The notes beneath the pieces are model-generated. The model did no database searches and was not told the DNA's origin. It saw nothing but the letters and a program-made list of their open reading frames with translations. A stretch of 64,000 bases of DNA from [Clostridium] scindens (lineage in GTDB: Bacteria > Bacillota > Clostridia > Lachnospirales > Lachnospiraceae). The position numbers and the translations under genes are program-made. Positions within the stretch are counted from its first letter, which is position 1. Each line of letters opens with the position of its first letter. The DNA is taken from contig NZ_CP080442.1 of NCBI RefSeq assembly GCF_019597925.1, positions 3,425,501 to 3,489,500 on the forward strand, in the 5' to 3' direction. This document shows, piece after piece, positions 1 to 8,484 of the stretch.

Positions 1-319
1 CCTCAACTTCTCGCTGGAAAGCCATGTACTCCTCCTGGCCAATCTTTCCGGCCTCCAGAGCTGCTGTCACATCTTTCTGTGCCGCCTCCAGCGTGTCCAA
101 TTTGCTTGCTGTGTCTGCTATCGCATTTTTCAGTAATTCCTGTTTTTGCGCTACCAGCACCGTATTTGATGGATCTAATTTCAGCAGAGTGTTCACGTCT
201 TTCAGCTGTGCCTGAGTATTTTTCAGCTTGTCGTTTACACCGCTTAGGGCTTTCTGCAGGCCTGTGGTATCTCCGCCAATTTCAATCGTTATTCCTTTGA
301 TATTCCGGCCTGCTGCCAT
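1..319 (-). CDS. Phage tail tape measure protein, N-terminal part
   Basis: Minus-strand reading starts with ATG at 319 behind a GGAGGTGGAACGG ribosome site and runs off the left edge of the window, so only about 106 residues are seen. The N-terminus (MAAGRNIKGITIEIGGDTTG) followed by a long Lys/Gln/Ala-rich helical stretch (LQKALSGVNDKLKNTQAQLK) is typical of the start of tape measure proteins of siphophages, which set tail length and occupy the tail lumen. It lies directly after the frameshifted tail chaperone, the standard order. The rest of the gene lies outside, so its size and any muralytic domain cannot be judged. Confidence 0.82.
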   Translation of the reverse strand, partial: MAAGRNIKGITIEIGGDTTGLQKALSGVNDKLKNTQAQLKDVNTLLKLDPSNTVLVAQKQELLKNAIADTASKLDTLEAAQKDVTAALEAGKIGQEEYMAFQREVE

Positions 320-333
320 CCCGTTCCACCTCC

Positions 334-883
334 TTAGAACTTGTCAAAATCCTCCTGTGTGGCCATTCTTGGATATTTGTATGAATCATTCTGTTGCTCA
401 GTAAACATATCCATGACCATTCCGACCGTAACCAGATCCAGATCCCGGATAGAGATCCCGACCTGACAGCATCTCAGGAGAAATAATGGAGTGTTTAGCT
501 CCCGGCTACTCGGTCTAAGTTTTTTTTGCCTGACTTTTCGTCTCCTCATTCATATTCCAGAGTTCCAGAATGGCAGGCAGGATCTGATAAATGGAAAATG
601 TGTTAAACTGTTCCAGCCAGTCCATGATATCCGGCGGTACATTCTCCGGATCTGCGTGCTTCGCCATGACATACGCGATATTTTCAAACATTTCCAGGTC
701 CTCAATCGGAATCTCACTTGACTCCTTATCCTCTTTTTTGCCTTTCTTTTTCACAGACTTTGCTATCTTCTGCAAATCCATGAAAAGATCTCTGCGGAAT
801 TTCATCCGGTAGATTCTCGGCACCGCTGCGGATGCCTTGAACTCTACCTCTCTGCCATCAATTTCCACCTTTTTTCTCAGCAT
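334..883 (-). CDS. Tail assembly chaperone, frameshifted long form (gpGT-like)
   Basis: The short chaperone frame (883 to 515) meets an A8 run, read as GCA AAA AAA ACT TAG, just before its stop. A second open frame continues to 334 (about 60 more residues, ending QEDFDKF) and lacks its own ribosome site. Moving from the first to the second frame needs a +1 or -2 shift at the A run. This matches the gpG/gpGT layout of siphophages, where a minor frameshifted product binds the tape measure while the short form coats it. Position between the major tail protein and the tape measure agrees. That the shift is used in vivo is inferred. Confidence 0.75.
515..883 (-). CDS. Tail assembly chaperone, short form (gpG-like)
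   Basis: 122 residues, rich in Lys/Glu, containing IPIEDLEMFENIAYVMAKHA and PPDIMDWLEQF, of the size and placement of phage tail assembly chaperones (Gp14/XkdN-like). It follows the major tail protein and precedes the tape measure gene. The 3' end carries an eight-A slippery run four codons before the TAG stop. The start ATG at 883 has an upstream GGAGGG-type site. The family assignment rests mainly on position, size and the frameshift architecture, not on a diagnostic motif. Confidence 0.75.
   Translation of the reverse strand: MLRKKVEIDGREVEFKASAAVPRIYRMKFRRDLFMDLQKIAKSVKKKGKKEDKESSEIPIEDLEMFENIAYVMAKHADPENVPPDIMDWLEQFNTFSIYQILPAILELWNMNEETKSQAKKT
518..528 (-). promoter_or_regulatory. Candidate programmed frameshift site (A8 slippery run)
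   Basis: On the minus strand the sequence reads GC, eight A, then CTTAG. The zero frame stops at TAG (517 to 515), while the overlapping frame stays open to 334. The A run lets tRNA-Lys re-pair on AAA. The needed shift is +1 or -2, not the -1 of lambda. Confidence 0.7.
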
Positions 884-895
884 GATCTATCCCTC

Positions 896-1510
896 CTATT
901 TCTTTATTTCAGCTGTCTGTGCCGCCTCGCTTGTCACGGCAACCGGCTCATATACTTTGTTGTACCAACCTGTATATGTTCCATCTGCTGTGTCCGGTCC
1001 TGTCTGTACTTTTACCAGACCGTCTTTTCTCGGACTGTTTGTGATTGTCAGTGTCTCTGTTCCAGGGTCTACTGTCTCCTCTTTTGTCTCGGATGCAATA
1101 GACGGTCTGGTGCAGGTGCAGTTATATAAGCATCTGCGGATTGCTTTCACATCTCCATCAAACTCAAACAGTAGAGCGAACGGATTTGTTGTTTTGTTCG
1201 CATTTTCCGCCAGAACACCATTTTTATCCTGCTCCTCATTGAGAATTTCCACGCGGAACCAGCTCGGAATGAGTGCCATTTCCAGATCTCCCTCATATCC
1301 GTTGTTTGCGCTTGTCACATAGTACGCAATTCCGTCCGCGTAGAACTTGGAAATCTCTCCCTGTGCGTCCAGGCTGATGCTGATCGCTCCAGGAATACTT
1401 TTCGGAGTATCATACGTGTATGTAGTAGCTCCCTCTGTGGTCTTTTCTGTCTGCTTGGCCACATGAACGTTTTTAATGTTGTACTTGACTTTGTTCTCTG
1501 CTCCAGTCAT
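896..1510 (-). CDS. Major tail protein (phi13-type)
   Basis: 204 residues with the layout of phi13-family major tail proteins: an N-terminal part on how the protein is 'seen' (VKYNIKNVHVAKQT), a central SIPGAISISLDAQGE stretch, YADGIAYYVT, and the conserved middle FALLFEFDGDVKAIRRCLYNC. This protein polymerises into the tail tube. The start ATG at 1510 follows GGAGGTATAGAAA. It stands between the tail-completion protein and the tail chaperone, the usual siphophage order. A Pro/Thr-rich C-terminal tail (residues about 145-204) may be a surface-exposed extension. Confidence 0.85.
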   Translation of the reverse strand: MTGAENKVKYNIKNVHVAKQTEKTTEGATTYTYDTPKSIPGAISISLDAQGEISKFYADGIAYYVTSANNGYEGDLEMALIPSWFRVEILNEEQDKNGVLAENANKTTNPFALLFEFDGDVKAIRRCLYNCTCTRPSIASETKEETVDPGTETLTITNSPRKDGLVKVQTGPDTADGTYTGWYNKVYEPVAVTSEAAQTAEIKK

Positions 1511-1513
1511 TTT

Positions 1514-1840
1514 CTATACCTCCATTTCATATAATGACTCCCACATTTTCTCCGACTCCAGCCATTCAGATGCCGTCTGTTCCCAGGCAATGCCATATTT
1601 GTCCAGGACTTCCTCCAGCTTTTTCTCCAGCTCCCAGTCTTTGTCATCTGTGTAGAGTTCAATATCCAGTTTCGTGATCTTTTTGTATGTCTTGCCATCT
1701 GCGAAAAAATTATCTGTTCCCGGTGTCAGCCATACAACAATAGGGAGCGGGATGTCCTGCATCTCTTTCTGTGTGAAATGATGATATCTGAACGGGATTC
1801 CCATTTCTCCCAGCATCTGTTCAATTTGATCTTTGGTCAT
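1514..1840 (-). CDS. Phage tail completion/terminator-like protein
   Basis: 108 residues with no motif I can name with certainty; it contains IPLPIVVWLTPGTDNFFADG and ELYTDDKDWELEKKLEEVL, the pattern of Gp17/tail terminator-like proteins (short inputs such as 'YTDDKD...' and a C-terminal helix). It lies between the HK97 gp10-like protein and the major tail protein, exactly where siphophages carry the tail terminator that caps the tail tube. It overlaps the upstream gene by four bases (1837-1840), so the two are translationally coupled. Confidence 0.65.
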   Translation of the reverse strand: MTKDQIEQMLGEMGIPFRYHHFTQKEMQDIPLPIVVWLTPGTDNFFADGKTYKKITKLDIELYTDDKDWELEKKLEEVLDKYGIAWEQTASEWLESEKMWESLYEMEV

Positions 1841-2208
1841 AATCTCGTCCTCAGCTCCTTTTCCAGCTCATCTACTGCTGCCTCCTCTGCAGGTGCAATA
1901 TGCACTATGGCCTTGGTTCTTCCACCGCCCCGTTTCTGGTGTCCTTTCTCCAGCAGATGCGTCAGAGCATATTCCGGTTTTTCCGCATGGACAACCATTG
2001 TATGCTTTGTCCGTTTGGTCTCTCCTGTCCCGTAAGTCCATGACGCTGCATAGTCTCCTGTCAGCTTTGGAGATGTTTTATTCAGCATTTTGGCCGTATC
2101 CTTGGCAACTTCCTTGGATACTTTTTCAACCTCCAGGCCGACTGCCACGCCATAATCGTCCAGCTCTTTCATGACAGCCTTGGCCAGATCTCCAATTTTA
2201 ACCGCCAC
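1837..2208 (-). CDS. HK97 gp10-like head-tail protein
   Basis: 123 residues. The motif NKTSPKLTGDYAASWTY, followed by HLLEKGHQKRGGGRTKAIVH, is characteristic of the HK97 gp10 family (a basic protein with a 'P.TG.Y..SW' signature and a 'LLE.GH..R.GG' signature). These proteins act at the head-tail junction or tail tip. It overlaps the preceding connector gene by 11 bases and the following gene by four, as expected for tightly packed late phage genes. Confidence 0.85.
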   Translation of the reverse strand: MAVKIGDLAKAVMKELDDYGVAVGLEVEKVSKEVAKDTAKMLNKTSPKLTGDYAASWTYGTGETKRTKHTMVVHAEKPEYALTHLLEKGHQKRGGGRTKAIVHIAPAEEAAVDELEKELRTRL

Positions 2209-2626
2209 CAGAATCCCTCCCGTCTTTGAATGGGTGCACCAGTTTTTCCAGTGACAGGTACAGCGCCGGTGGTTTCGTGTCGTACTTCGGCTGTACCTGC
2301 TTAATCTGATAATGTCCGGCCCGGTCTTTCATCTCTGACTCGTCAAATGTCATGTTATCCCATAACCAGTCCGTCTCATTTTCCAGAATAATCACATCGT
2401 TGACCTCGATCTGCTCCGCATCCAGTATCTCCAGTGGAACTGCCAGGAGCTTATCCACCTGGTTTCCGGCCGTTTGCGCCTGCCAGTATCTGGTCACGCC
2501 TACCGTCCTGTTTCCAAAACGTATATGCTCCAGTTTTGTTCTAGTCAGACTCCGTTCGTCTGCTTCACAGATCGTCAGCAGGCCATCTCCAAAATTTTCA
2601 AAATGCTTACTGCTGATCCGCGGCAT
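2198..2626 (-). CDS. Phage head closure / head-tail adaptor protein
   Basis: 142 residues. The content (ERSLTRTKLEHIRFGNRTVG, LEILDAEQIEVNDVIILENE, YQIKQVQPKYDTKPPALYLS) is that of a beta-rich head closure protein (SPP1 gp16/HK97 gp9-like), which plugs the portal channel and receives the tail. Its order after the connector and before the gp10-like protein supports this. The start overlaps the end of the connector gene by 20 bases. Assignment is by gene order plus overall character. Confidence 0.7.
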   Translation of the reverse strand: MPRISSKHFENFGDGLLTICEADERSLTRTKLEHIRFGNRTVGVTRYWQAQTAGNQVDKLLAVPLEILDAEQIEVNDVIILENETDWLWDNMTFDESEMKDRAGHYQIKQVQPKYDTKPPALYLSLEKLVHPFKDGRDSGGG

Positions 2627-2909
2627 ATCCGTCCACCTTTCTGTCTATCTGCAGAGAAATGATCTCATCTCTGTAATTCTGCCAGAATTGAGGTATCTCC
2701 CCCGCTCTGGCATACATGACATAATCAAAAAGGAGCGCTTTTTCCTGAGTTTCCTCATAGAAATTGCACTCCCCTATTTTTCCGCTTATGGCAGCCATTC
2801 CTCTTTTGACCATGCCCCTCATCTTCTCATCTCCCAGGGAATCATCCCAGGTTATCTCCAGATAATTTTTGATCTCGTTTAGGAGCTTGTTGTCTTTATC
2901 GTCTGCCAT
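2607..2909 (-). CDS. Head-tail connector (gp6-like)
   Basis: 100 residues. The start MADDKDNKLLNEIKNYLEIT and the helical pattern up to ALLFDYVMYARAGEIPQFWQ match the gp6-like head-tail connector family, alpha-helical proteins that form a ring under the portal. It directly follows the capsid gene in transcription order (seven bases after the capsid stop). The end overlaps the next gene, as seen throughout this late cluster. Confidence 0.75.
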   Translation of the reverse strand: MADDKDNKLLNEIKNYLEITWDDSLGDEKMRGMVKRGMAAISGKIGECNFYEETQEKALLFDYVMYARAGEIPQFWQNYRDEIISLQIDRKVDGYAADQQ

Positions 2910-2916
2910 AATTCAT

Positions 2917-4377
2917 TTACTCCTTTGTCACTGTTACTTTGTAGCTCTTTGTCTGTGCTCCGTCAGTCACTTTTACAGTCACAGTATTGGAACCCTCGGA
3001 CCAGTTTGCTGCTGCTCCATTTGTCACTTTCACATCTCCCACCGTGATCTCAATTTCCGCTGTGGAACTTGCCGGTACTGCTGTGATTGTGTTGGACGCA
3101 TTCTGTGTGGTTGCTGTGTATTCTGTGGTTCCTGCTGCAAATGTAGGAGACAGTTTCAGTGCACCAACTTTCAAATCTGCCAGTGTTGCATCATCTGTCT
3201 TTGCTTTTTCTGTCTCGCTTACAACCTTAAAACGTAACGGCTGGAGATCCTTGATATCCAGAACCTGGAAAGCATTGTTATCCAGTGCGAAACCATGAGC
3301 ATACAGCTTGATGAGATATACTCTCTCATCTTCCAGGAATCTGTATTCGTCAGAATATTCAATTTTTCCATTTTTAGCCATTCCAACGCCCAGGAAATAC
3401 TTGGTTGCCATTCCATATACTGCCTTTCCCTCCGGAACAGCTGCACTCTGAATGATTTCAGCGTCCACCGGGAGCACAGATGCATAGATTCCATCCGGAG
3501 TCAGCATCCTTGTGGCCGGGAGCACTCTGCGGAAATAATCCACCGGATTAACCAACAAAATGAGGCTTGTGACAGTTCTTGCCTGTCCTTTGTCGTTTCT
3601 GGCCATGATTGCTGTAACATTTCCCATCTGTGTCATGTCCAGTGCAGTCATTTTGATAGCGTTTTTGTCCGGATATTTTCCGCCCGTCACAACAACGCCC
3701 TCTCCGACCTGTTTCATCATACCGATTGGCTCATCTTTTCCAGTTCCCTGTACAATACCATACTCCAGCCCGTTTGCCAGTGCCTCATAGAGCACCTGAC
3801 GCACGTATGTATCCAGCCATGTCGGTCCTAAATCCAGCATAGCCTTGGAAACCGGCAGGAATGCGCTCAGTTTTTCCTGTGTTACATCTACCTCTTTGAA
3901 TCCAGAGGTCAGCTCCTCGATGATCTTGGCTGTCAGCTTGCCCCATGCTGCTTTCTGCTCGCCGTTTGTGTTCATCATCATTCTTGTCAGGCCTGTCACT
4001 GTGGTTGCATTCAACTTGGACAGAAGCGGGTGGTTTGTCTGGAGTTCATCAAAGACAGAATCAATGATTGTTTCCGGCATAACCACCTCAACGTCATTGA
4101 GAGCCTGTTTCGGATCTGTGGATCTCATAGCCTCAATGATTTTCTCGTAATACTGTTTTTCCTTGGATGTCAGCTGGCGTACACCTCTCTGTGCCAGGAT
4201 TGTTGCATCCTGCTCCACCAGCATCTCTTTGGCCTGTTCCAGAACATTGTCCTCAATCTTCTGGCACAGCTCAGTGAACGCCTCACTGAATGCTTTTGCA
4301 TCGTCATCTTTGATGGCCTGATTCATTTTTTCAACGATCTTGGCCTTTTCCATTGCTAATACGTCTTTATTCTTCAT
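2917..4377 (-). CDS. Major capsid protein (HK97 fold) with C-terminal cadherin-like domain
   Basis: 486 residues. Residues 1 to about 100 are a charged helical scaffold-like delta region, followed by the HK97-fold body (PETIIDSVFDELQTNHPLLS near residue 100, SVLPVDAEIIQSAAVPEGKA near 305, KIEYSDEYRFLEDERVYLIK near 340). From about residue 395 a separate domain begins (LKLSPTFAAGTTEYTATTQN ... VTVTKE) of the cadherin-like beta-sandwich type often repeated on bacterial surface proteins. Start ATG at 4377 follows AAAGGAGAACTGAT. The added domain would be displayed on the head exterior, which is inference. The body is of normal length for the family without it. Confidence 0.9.
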   Translation of the reverse strand: MKNKDVLAMEKAKIVEKMNQAIKDDDAKAFSEAFTELCQKIEDNVLEQAKEMLVEQDATILAQRGVRQLTSKEKQYYEKIIEAMRSTDPKQALNDVEVVMPETIIDSVFDELQTNHPLLSKLNATTVTGLTRMMMNTNGEQKAAWGKLTAKIIEELTSGFKEVDVTQEKLSAFLPVSKAMLDLGPTWLDTYVRQVLYEALANGLEYGIVQGTGKDEPIGMMKQVGEGVVVTGGKYPDKNAIKMTALDMTQMGNVTAIMARNDKGQARTVTSLILLVNPVDYFRRVLPATRMLTPDGIYASVLPVDAEIIQSAAVPEGKAVYGMATKYFLGVGMAKNGKIEYSDEYRFLEDERVYLIKLYAHGFALDNNAFQVLDIKDLQPLRFKVVSETEKAKTDDATLADLKVGALKLSPTFAAGTTEYTATTQNASNTITAVPASSTAEIEITVGDVKVTNGAAANWSEGSNTVTVKVTDGAQTKSYKVTVTKE

Positions 4378-4389
4378 ATCAGTTCTCCT

Positions 4390-5178
4390 TTACATATTTT
4401 GGAATAATTTTGCTAACTGGTTTGTGAGTTTCTTTTCTTCCGGCTCTGGTTTTGGAGTCGGTACCGGAGGTTTTGGTTCTCCTCCCTGCTGCCGCATAGA
4501 CTCCAACTGTTCCCGGAATGATTTCTGCTGTGCAATCACACCGGACAGCTGCTGCACACGGCTCATCAGTCTCTGCTGTACGTCCTTATCATCAGCCTGG
4601 TAGCTGTCTACCCGGTCAATGAGGCCGTATTCCAGAGCTTTCTCCGGTGTTAGGAATGTTTCTGCCTCCATCATGTCAATGAGCTGCTGTTCTTCCAGGT
4701 TTGATTTTTCCAGAAAGATCTGTCTGTTTGACTCCATGAGCGTATCCAGATCATCTGCTGCTTTTCTGAGTTCTTTTGCGTTTCCATCCACACTCATCCA
4801 CATATTGTGAATCAATGCAGATGTTCCCAGTCCCATGACGCGCTCATCACACGCCTGCAGGATCAGGAACGCTACGCTGTAGGCAACTCCATCCACATAT
4901 CCAACCTTTTTGCAGTTCTTCTGTTTCAGCTGGCTATAGATCGCCACGCCCTCTTTGACAGATCCTCCGTTTGAGTTGATATGCAGCTCGATGGTTGCTG
5001 TATCAGGAATGGCTGCAAGCTGCTCCTGGAAATACTTTGCAGATGTCTCCGATTCCTCATAGCTCCATGTGCTCCAGTTGAATGTGCCGTATGCTGTCAC
5101 ATCGTCATAGATGTATAATTTGTGAGTATCGTCCTCTGCTTTCTGAAAACATACAAATACTTTATCCTGTCTTGGCAT
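4390..5178 (-). CDS. ClpP-like prohead maturation protease
   Basis: 262 residues from the ATG at 5178, chosen because GGAGGTGGGAAGA lies just upstream; a longer reading would intrude further into the portal gene. The ClpP/S14 fold is seen in ELHINSNGGSVKEGVAIYSQ, the nucleophile region DGVAYSVAFLILQACDERVM (Ser in AYS) and ALIHNMW (catalytic His). These enzymes trim the capsid delta region during head maturation. The C-terminal 70 residues are Pro/Glu-rich and may act as scaffold. The gene overlaps the portal stop by 17 bases. Confidence 0.88.
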   Translation of the reverse strand: MPRQDKVFVCFQKAEDDTHKLYIYDDVTAYGTFNWSTWSYEESETSAKYFQEQLAAIPDTATIELHINSNGGSVKEGVAIYSQLKQKNCKKVGYVDGVAYSVAFLILQACDERVMGLGTSALIHNMWMSVDGNAKELRKAADDLDTLMESNRQIFLEKSNLEEQQLIDMMEAETFLTPEKALEYGLIDRVDSYQADDKDVQQRLMSRVQQLSGVIAQQKSFREQLESMRQQGGEPKPPVPTPKPEPEEKKLTNQLAKLFQNM

Positions 5179-6361
5179 TCTTCCCACCTCCTTTCTGCTG
5201 TTCTTCCAGGATTTCCTGGATAGTTGAGTAGTTTTTCGTGATGAAATGCTGGTCTGCCCAGTCCTCATCTATCGGAATCTCTCCCAGTGCTCTCAGAATC
5301 ATATTCACTGTATAGATTCCGGAGCTGATGAGCTTGTCTGCTGATGTTGCAATGTCGAACATGTCAATATGTTTGACTCTCATGGTGTCGATCTGTAGCT
5401 TTGTTCCTTTCTGTATCCCGTTTTTTCCAATCCTCTTGCGGTTGATTTCCTGCATGAACATCTGTGCAAGCGGGTCCAGGCAAAACGTCAACATCTCGTC
5501 CACTGCTTTCTCGGTGTCCTGCACGTCTCCCTTGGCCAGTGTAGGCGGCATGGAGAATCCTCTGGCTGTAAAGTCAAAGATGTCATCATACTGACTCTTG
5601 ATATCACGACTGGTTCCCTCACTGTAAGTCTTTGAGCCAATGTCTGTGTATGAATATCCCTCAAACAGTGGCAGGACAGCGTTTGGGCTTTCAAAGAATG
5701 ACTTGAAATACTCATTCATGAGCTTTTCCAGTTTCTCATTGAACAATTTGTCACTCTGAGCCATTGCCGAAATGTTCAGGGTTCCCCTGCTGCCTCTGCT
5801 TTTGAGATACGATTTTGCAGAATAATCAATCAGCTTGCTGTATGAGTCATACAGGTGCTGCATGATCCGGTTTACATTCTTGTTGTTGAGTGTCCAGTGA
5901 AGCACGTCTGAACTTCGGAATGACCGCGAAAATGTGTAATCATCCACCTGCACATTGGTATAAGTGTCTCCATACAGTGCATTTTTCGTCACGGAAAAAT
6001 CATCAGCCACCAGGAGCTGTCCGTCATAGCTCTCTACTATCAAAAGCTCATTGTTCCGGAATAACTGCTCCATGGCCTTTGATAGAAATTCTGCTTTGTT
6101 CTGGTTGCGGTTCGGTTCGTAGTTCCAGAGATAATATTCATCTTTGAACAGTTCCTCTCCCTCGTAAAACGTGCGAAATTCACATTTTGTCAGAGCGTTG
6201 GCAATCTTTCCTACACAAGTCCAGAACGCCAGCTCTCTCAGACAGATTTCTGTTACTGCATCACGGACCTGCTGATCTGCAATTTCCACAGATGATACCC
6301 GCTGCACATCTTCTCCCGGTTTTTCTCTTGCCTTGAATAGCTTTCTGAGACTTAATCCCAT
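5162..6361 (-). CDS. Portal protein (HK97 family)
   Basis: 399 residues starting at ATG 6361 behind AAAGGAGGAAACTGAC. The N-terminal helix MGLSLRKLFKAREKP, the DEYYLWNYEPNRNQNKAEFL stretch, the stem region and FSMPPTLAKGDVQDTEKAVD are typical of HK97-family portals, the dodecameric ring at the packaging vertex. Its position between the large terminase and the prohead protease is canonical. No truncation is visible. Confidence 0.9.
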   Translation of the reverse strand: MGLSLRKLFKAREKPGEDVQRVSSVEIADQQVRDAVTEICLRELAFWTCVGKIANALTKCEFRTFYEGEELFKDEYYLWNYEPNRNQNKAEFLSKAMEQLFRNNELLIVESYDGQLLVADDFSVTKNALYGDTYTNVQVDDYTFSRSFRSSDVLHWTLNNKNVNRIMQHLYDSYSKLIDYSAKSYLKSRGSRGTLNISAMAQSDKLFNEKLEKLMNEYFKSFFESPNAVLPLFEGYSYTDIGSKTYSEGTSRDIKSQYDDIFDFTARGFSMPPTLAKGDVQDTEKAVDEMLTFCLDPLAQMFMQEINRKRIGKNGIQKGTKLQIDTMRVKHIDMFDIATSADKLISSGIYTVNMILRALGEIPIDEDWADQHFITKNYSTIQEILEEQQKGGGKNAKTG

Positions 6362-6382
6362 GTCAGTTTCCTCCTTTCTGCG

Positions 6383-8074
6383 CTAATATGTGAATACGCC
6401 CAGATCCGGCGCGCTTACGCTCTGAGCATACGGCAGGTCATCCTCTACCGTCATAGATGCGGCCAATGCCATAAATGGGTCTGTCTTTCTTGACTTTGCC
6501 TCAATCTTTGCATATACAAAGTTTCCAATATCGGCATCGTCTTCCTTTCCCGGTTTCCGGCCGTATCTGACCATCTTTGTGTTATTTGTTGCCCAACGCA
6601 ACACCGGGTTATCTCCCCACACGAAATAGTCATTTGCAAAACAGCTGTCTATAACCGGCGCAACTTTCATGATGTCTGACGGTCTTACCAGTTTTAGGTT
6701 TTTGTACACTTTTGCATCAAAACCAATGTTCTGCAGATACTTGGCCACCAGAGCATAACGGAAATCATCTATTGCCATTTTCTTGATCGAATAGTATTCC
6801 ATCTGAGTTGCAATATAGTCCACGATCAGCTCCGGGTGGATTTCCACATCATCAACCAGTGTGATATGTCCCTGATCCGCCCATTCTTTCCATGGTGCCT
6901 TTATTCTTGGCAAGTCTTTTGACTGCAGGCAGAGCCAGGAATGGTTTAGATCATACCTGGTATCCACGTCTCTGAAATGGAGATTGACGGAAATCATATC
7001 AGTGACTTTTGAGAAGTCGATGCCACAGGTGCACATTCTTCCCACCAGATCATCTACCGGTACAGGTCTGTTAGTGGCTTTGATTCTTTCATAAGCACAC
7101 ACTTTGATCTCGCTGGAACCGTCTGGGAGGTTCATTCTCTTGGTCATGAATGCCGTGAACTTCTCAGGCCGTTTTAACCAGTCTCTGTATTCTTTCCGGA
7201 TCTCCTCCATGAGATCCGGCAGGTATCTCAATGATGGGTTAGCCTTTTCCCAGTTCTTCTCATCGTGTACCTCTGCCTTGCTGTCCAACCGGCAGATAAA
7301 CGGTAGTAGGCCGTTGTCTGGTTCTCCTCCGAACAGGATTCCCTCTGCTGTCTCCAGCAGATCATCCAGCGGTCCCTCCCTGACATCTCCCTGGGTAGTG
7401 TAATATGACCGGCGTGGGTGTTTCTTCTTTCCCAGGCCGGTCGTAAATACATTGATATTCTTATAGTCTTGATACTGATGAATCTCATTGAGCACTACCA
7501 TTCCGGAGCGGAGACCATCTTTTCCGCCCGGATTGTTTGTATGTCCCTTTATTGTTGACCTTGTGCTCTTGCAGACCACTTTCTCCCTTGTCCACTTAAA
7601 AAATCGCTGGAGCTTTTTGAGCCACTTAGGCTGCTCGAATGCTCCAACGATATCCCGTACCGGCCGGAGAGCCTGGTCCTCATTGTTCGCACAGATATCA
7701 ACGTCATACTCTCTGATTCCGTTGTATTCGGATGCCAGTGCCGTTGATTCCAGCGCTATTGTTCCGTCTTTTCCCGCACCTCGCCCAATCAGGCAGAACA
7801 AATCTGGCCACCTTGGCCGTCCATTTTCCCTCCAGTATGTGCAGTCATGCAGTCCAATCACGAACTGCTGCCACGGAAAAACCTCATCATACGGGAAATA
7901 TCGTGCCAGTCCCAGGTAGTCCGTCAGCTGCTGCTGGTCCACATAGATGTCCTCCGTCTCAAAACACTTTCTGACATGTTTCATCAGTGCCTTGACATCT
8001 TTGGACGCCTCCACTTTTCCTGTCTCCACTGCCTCCATGTAGGCTTCTATTCGTGGATCACAGTTTGTCATCAT
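6383..8074 (-). CDS. Terminase large subunit
   Basis: About 563 residues. ATPase features are visible: a Walker A-like LIGRGAGKDGT near residue 95 and a Walker B-like GMVVLNEIHQYQDY with Asn in place of the usual Asp. The nuclease half begins at CGIDFSKVTD and contains KKMAIDDFRYALVAKYLQNI and a late acidic DADIGNFVYAK segment. This motor cuts and packages phage DNA. Several ATGs are clustered (8080, 8074, 8071); 8074 has the best spacing to AAGGG. It overlaps the small subunit gene. Confidence 0.92.
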   Translation of the reverse strand: MMTNCDPRIEAYMEAVETGKVEASKDVKALMKHVRKCFETEDIYVDQQQLTDYLGLARYFPYDEVFPWQQFVIGLHDCTYWRENGRPRWPDLFCLIGRGAGKDGTIALESTALASEYNGIREYDVDICANNEDQALRPVRDIVGAFEQPKWLKKLQRFFKWTREKVVCKSTRSTIKGHTNNPGGKDGLRSGMVVLNEIHQYQDYKNINVFTTGLGKKKHPRRSYYTTQGDVREGPLDDLLETAEGILFGGEPDNGLLPFICRLDSKAEVHDEKNWEKANPSLRYLPDLMEEIRKEYRDWLKRPEKFTAFMTKRMNLPDGSSEIKVCAYERIKATNRPVPVDDLVGRMCTCGIDFSKVTDMISVNLHFRDVDTRYDLNHSWLCLQSKDLPRIKAPWKEWADQGHITLVDDVEIHPELIVDYIATQMEYYSIKKMAIDDFRYALVAKYLQNIGFDAKVYKNLKLVRPSDIMKVAPVIDSCFANDYFVWGDNPVLRWATNNTKMVRYGRKPGKEDDADIGNFVYAKIEAKSRKTDPFMALAASMTVEDDLPYAQSVSAPDLGVFTY

Positions 8075-8375
8075 CGTCATCCCTTATGGTTTTCTCCGTG
8101 GTCAGACCCAGCTTGTCCAATATCATAAGCATTTGCTTATTTACGGCCACCAGATCTTTGACGGATTGATTTTGTTTTATGATGGTGGCCTTGCCGGATG
8201 CAGATTGTGCCTCATAGGATACTCCTCTCTTTTTTATGTCTGTTTTTAGCTTTTTCTTGATATCGTAGAGGGCCATATAGTCATCTATGAGGTCCAAAAA
8301 ACATGAAATATCAGCCTGTTTTTTCTCAAGCTGAGAAATTAAACTTTCTAATATATCCGATTTTTTTTGCGCCAT
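8058..8375 (-). CDS. Terminase small subunit (P27-like)
   Basis: 105 residues. A short helical protein with KKLKTDIKKRGVSYEAQSAS followed by KATIIKQNQSVKDLVAVNKQ and MLMILDKLGL, the signature spacing of P27-family small terminases ('G...N......N..M..L...LGL'). It recognises the packaging site and recruits the large subunit. The ATG at 8375 follows a GGGGGTGGGAAT site. It is immediately upstream of and overlaps the large subunit. Confidence 0.85.
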   Translation of the reverse strand: MAQKKSDILESLISQLEKKQADISCFLDLIDDYMALYDIKKKLKTDIKKRGVSYEAQSASGKATIIKQNQSVKDLVAVNKQMLMILDKLGLTTEKTIRDDDDDKL

Positions 8376-8484
8376 ATTCCCACCCCCTATTTTTTATTTT
8401 TTTATCATGTGCGAACTTTCTCGGCGTTGTCGAGGCCACCCACCGGTCTCCGTGGTCGAAATTAAAACGCTAATTTTTTCGACC
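8376..8484. other. Candidate cos (packaging) region
   Basis: A non-coding stretch just upstream of the small terminase gene. It contains a partly symmetrical CCACCGGTCTCCGTGG element (around 8440-8455) and an inverted repeat with arms GGTCGAAA and TTTCGACC (8454-8484). HK97-like phages with an HNH gene near P27-type terminases package from cos sites in this place. Sequence alone cannot prove cleavage. Confidence 0.35.
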
